Shown here one piece after another: positions 63,783 through 64,000 of a stretch of 64,000 nucleotides of DNA (its first letter is position 1; each line of letters opens with the position of its first letter). Source of the stretch: Campanula takesimana (Eukaryota; Streptophyta; Magnoliopsida; Asterales; Campanulaceae). Below the pieces are notes generated by a model. The model saw only the letters and a program-made list of their open reading frames with translations, had not been told where the DNA came from and ran no database searches. The DNA lies in NCBI GenBank assembly GCA_026119855.1, contig JAOWBW010001131.1:124001-188000 (forward strand), read 5' to 3'. The translations under genes were made by a program, and so were the position numbers.

Positions 63783-64000
63783 CATCAATGATAGTTTTAT
63801 TTATTATCCTGTTTCTTATTCTATTGAATTTTCAAATATTTGGCATGGTCTTTTAGGACATATTAATTTGAAATCTGTTAAAAAGATAATGAATTTGGAT
63901 ATTGTTCCTAAGCATGCTATTGATAAAAATTCTAAATGTCATGTTTGTATTGAAGCTAAATCTGTTAAAAGGCCTTTTCATTCAGTTAATCGAGATTCTG
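63783..64000 (+). pseudogene. Element J, pre-integrase domain continued (runs off the window)
   Basis: Reads in frame to the end of the window: INDSFIYYPVSYSIEFSNIWHG, LLGHINLKSVKKIMNLDIV, then KCHVCIEAKSVKRPFHSV. These are the conserved WHGxLGH and CxxC features of the GAG-pre-integrase domain. Confidence 0.85.

Noticed and set aside
1..64000. Host protein-coding gene
   Set aside because: I looked for intron-exon genes and known plant domains outside the elements and saw none; all stretches can be assigned to transposons or the mitochondrial insertion.

Overview
The window is plant nuclear DNA, most likely from an angiosperm (probably a eudicot; the species cannot be named from this). It is almost entirely nested transposable elements. 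I found no host protein-coding gene. The evidence is: LTRs bounded by TG...CA with 5-bp target-site duplications (TSDs), plant-type primer-binding sites, Ty1/copia and Ty3/gypsy domains, a hAT DNA transposon with an 8-bp TSD, and a piece of plant mitochondrial DNA (nad5 and a trnD-GUC fragment).

Layout, with letters used throughout. A (1-3250): gag-only Ty1/copia element, left end outside the window. H: a pol-less, LARD/Athila-like host element whose pieces lie at 3251-3452, 24935-27237, 35803-36945, 41667-42028 and 59197-59232, followed by a second, inverted H LTR (about 59240-60671). D (3453-24934; TSD AATAA): three-LTR tandem Ty1/copia element, degenerate. C (6696-16318; TSD CATGT): gag-only Ty3/gypsy element inside D. 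B (27238-35802; TSD TATAT): decayed chromodomain Ty3/gypsy element inside the H LTR. hAT (36946-41666; TSD ATTAGGAT) inside the H LTR, itself carrying a CACTA-like non-autonomous element. F (42029-59196, minus strand; TSD CTAGG): relative of C, inside the H LTR. E (47907-56422; TSD GTATC): young, nearly intact Ty1/copia element inside the gag of F. G (60672-61696): broken LTR of the C/F family. J (61697-64000): decayed Ty1/copia element split by about 1.1 kb of mitochondrial DNA.

Only E looks close to autonomous: it has a 1162-codon pol frame with all catalytic residues and near-identical LTRs, but a one-base deletion breaks gag upstream of pol. A, C and F keep gag-type frames without pol, so they would depend on enzymes from other elements. 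B, D, J and the hAT transposase are broken.

The most interesting signal is non-coding. Several families carry short, CG-rich, family-specific motifs in fixed arrays in the LTR and, in C/F, D and E, again in the 5' leader. In B (Ty3), E (Ty1) and H the LTR array has four 12-bp units at nearly the same spacing (about 22, 50, 22 bp) with a small hairpin in the central gap. D and E are related and keep arrays at matching places, but with entirely different motifs. The leader arrays of C, D, E and F sit inside 9-10 bp perfect inverted repeats of different sequence. D and E also share tandem leader hairpins whose stems covary. B and H share an additional module of about 90 bp next to the array, in opposite orientations. 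I regard this array system as the best candidate for something undescribed.
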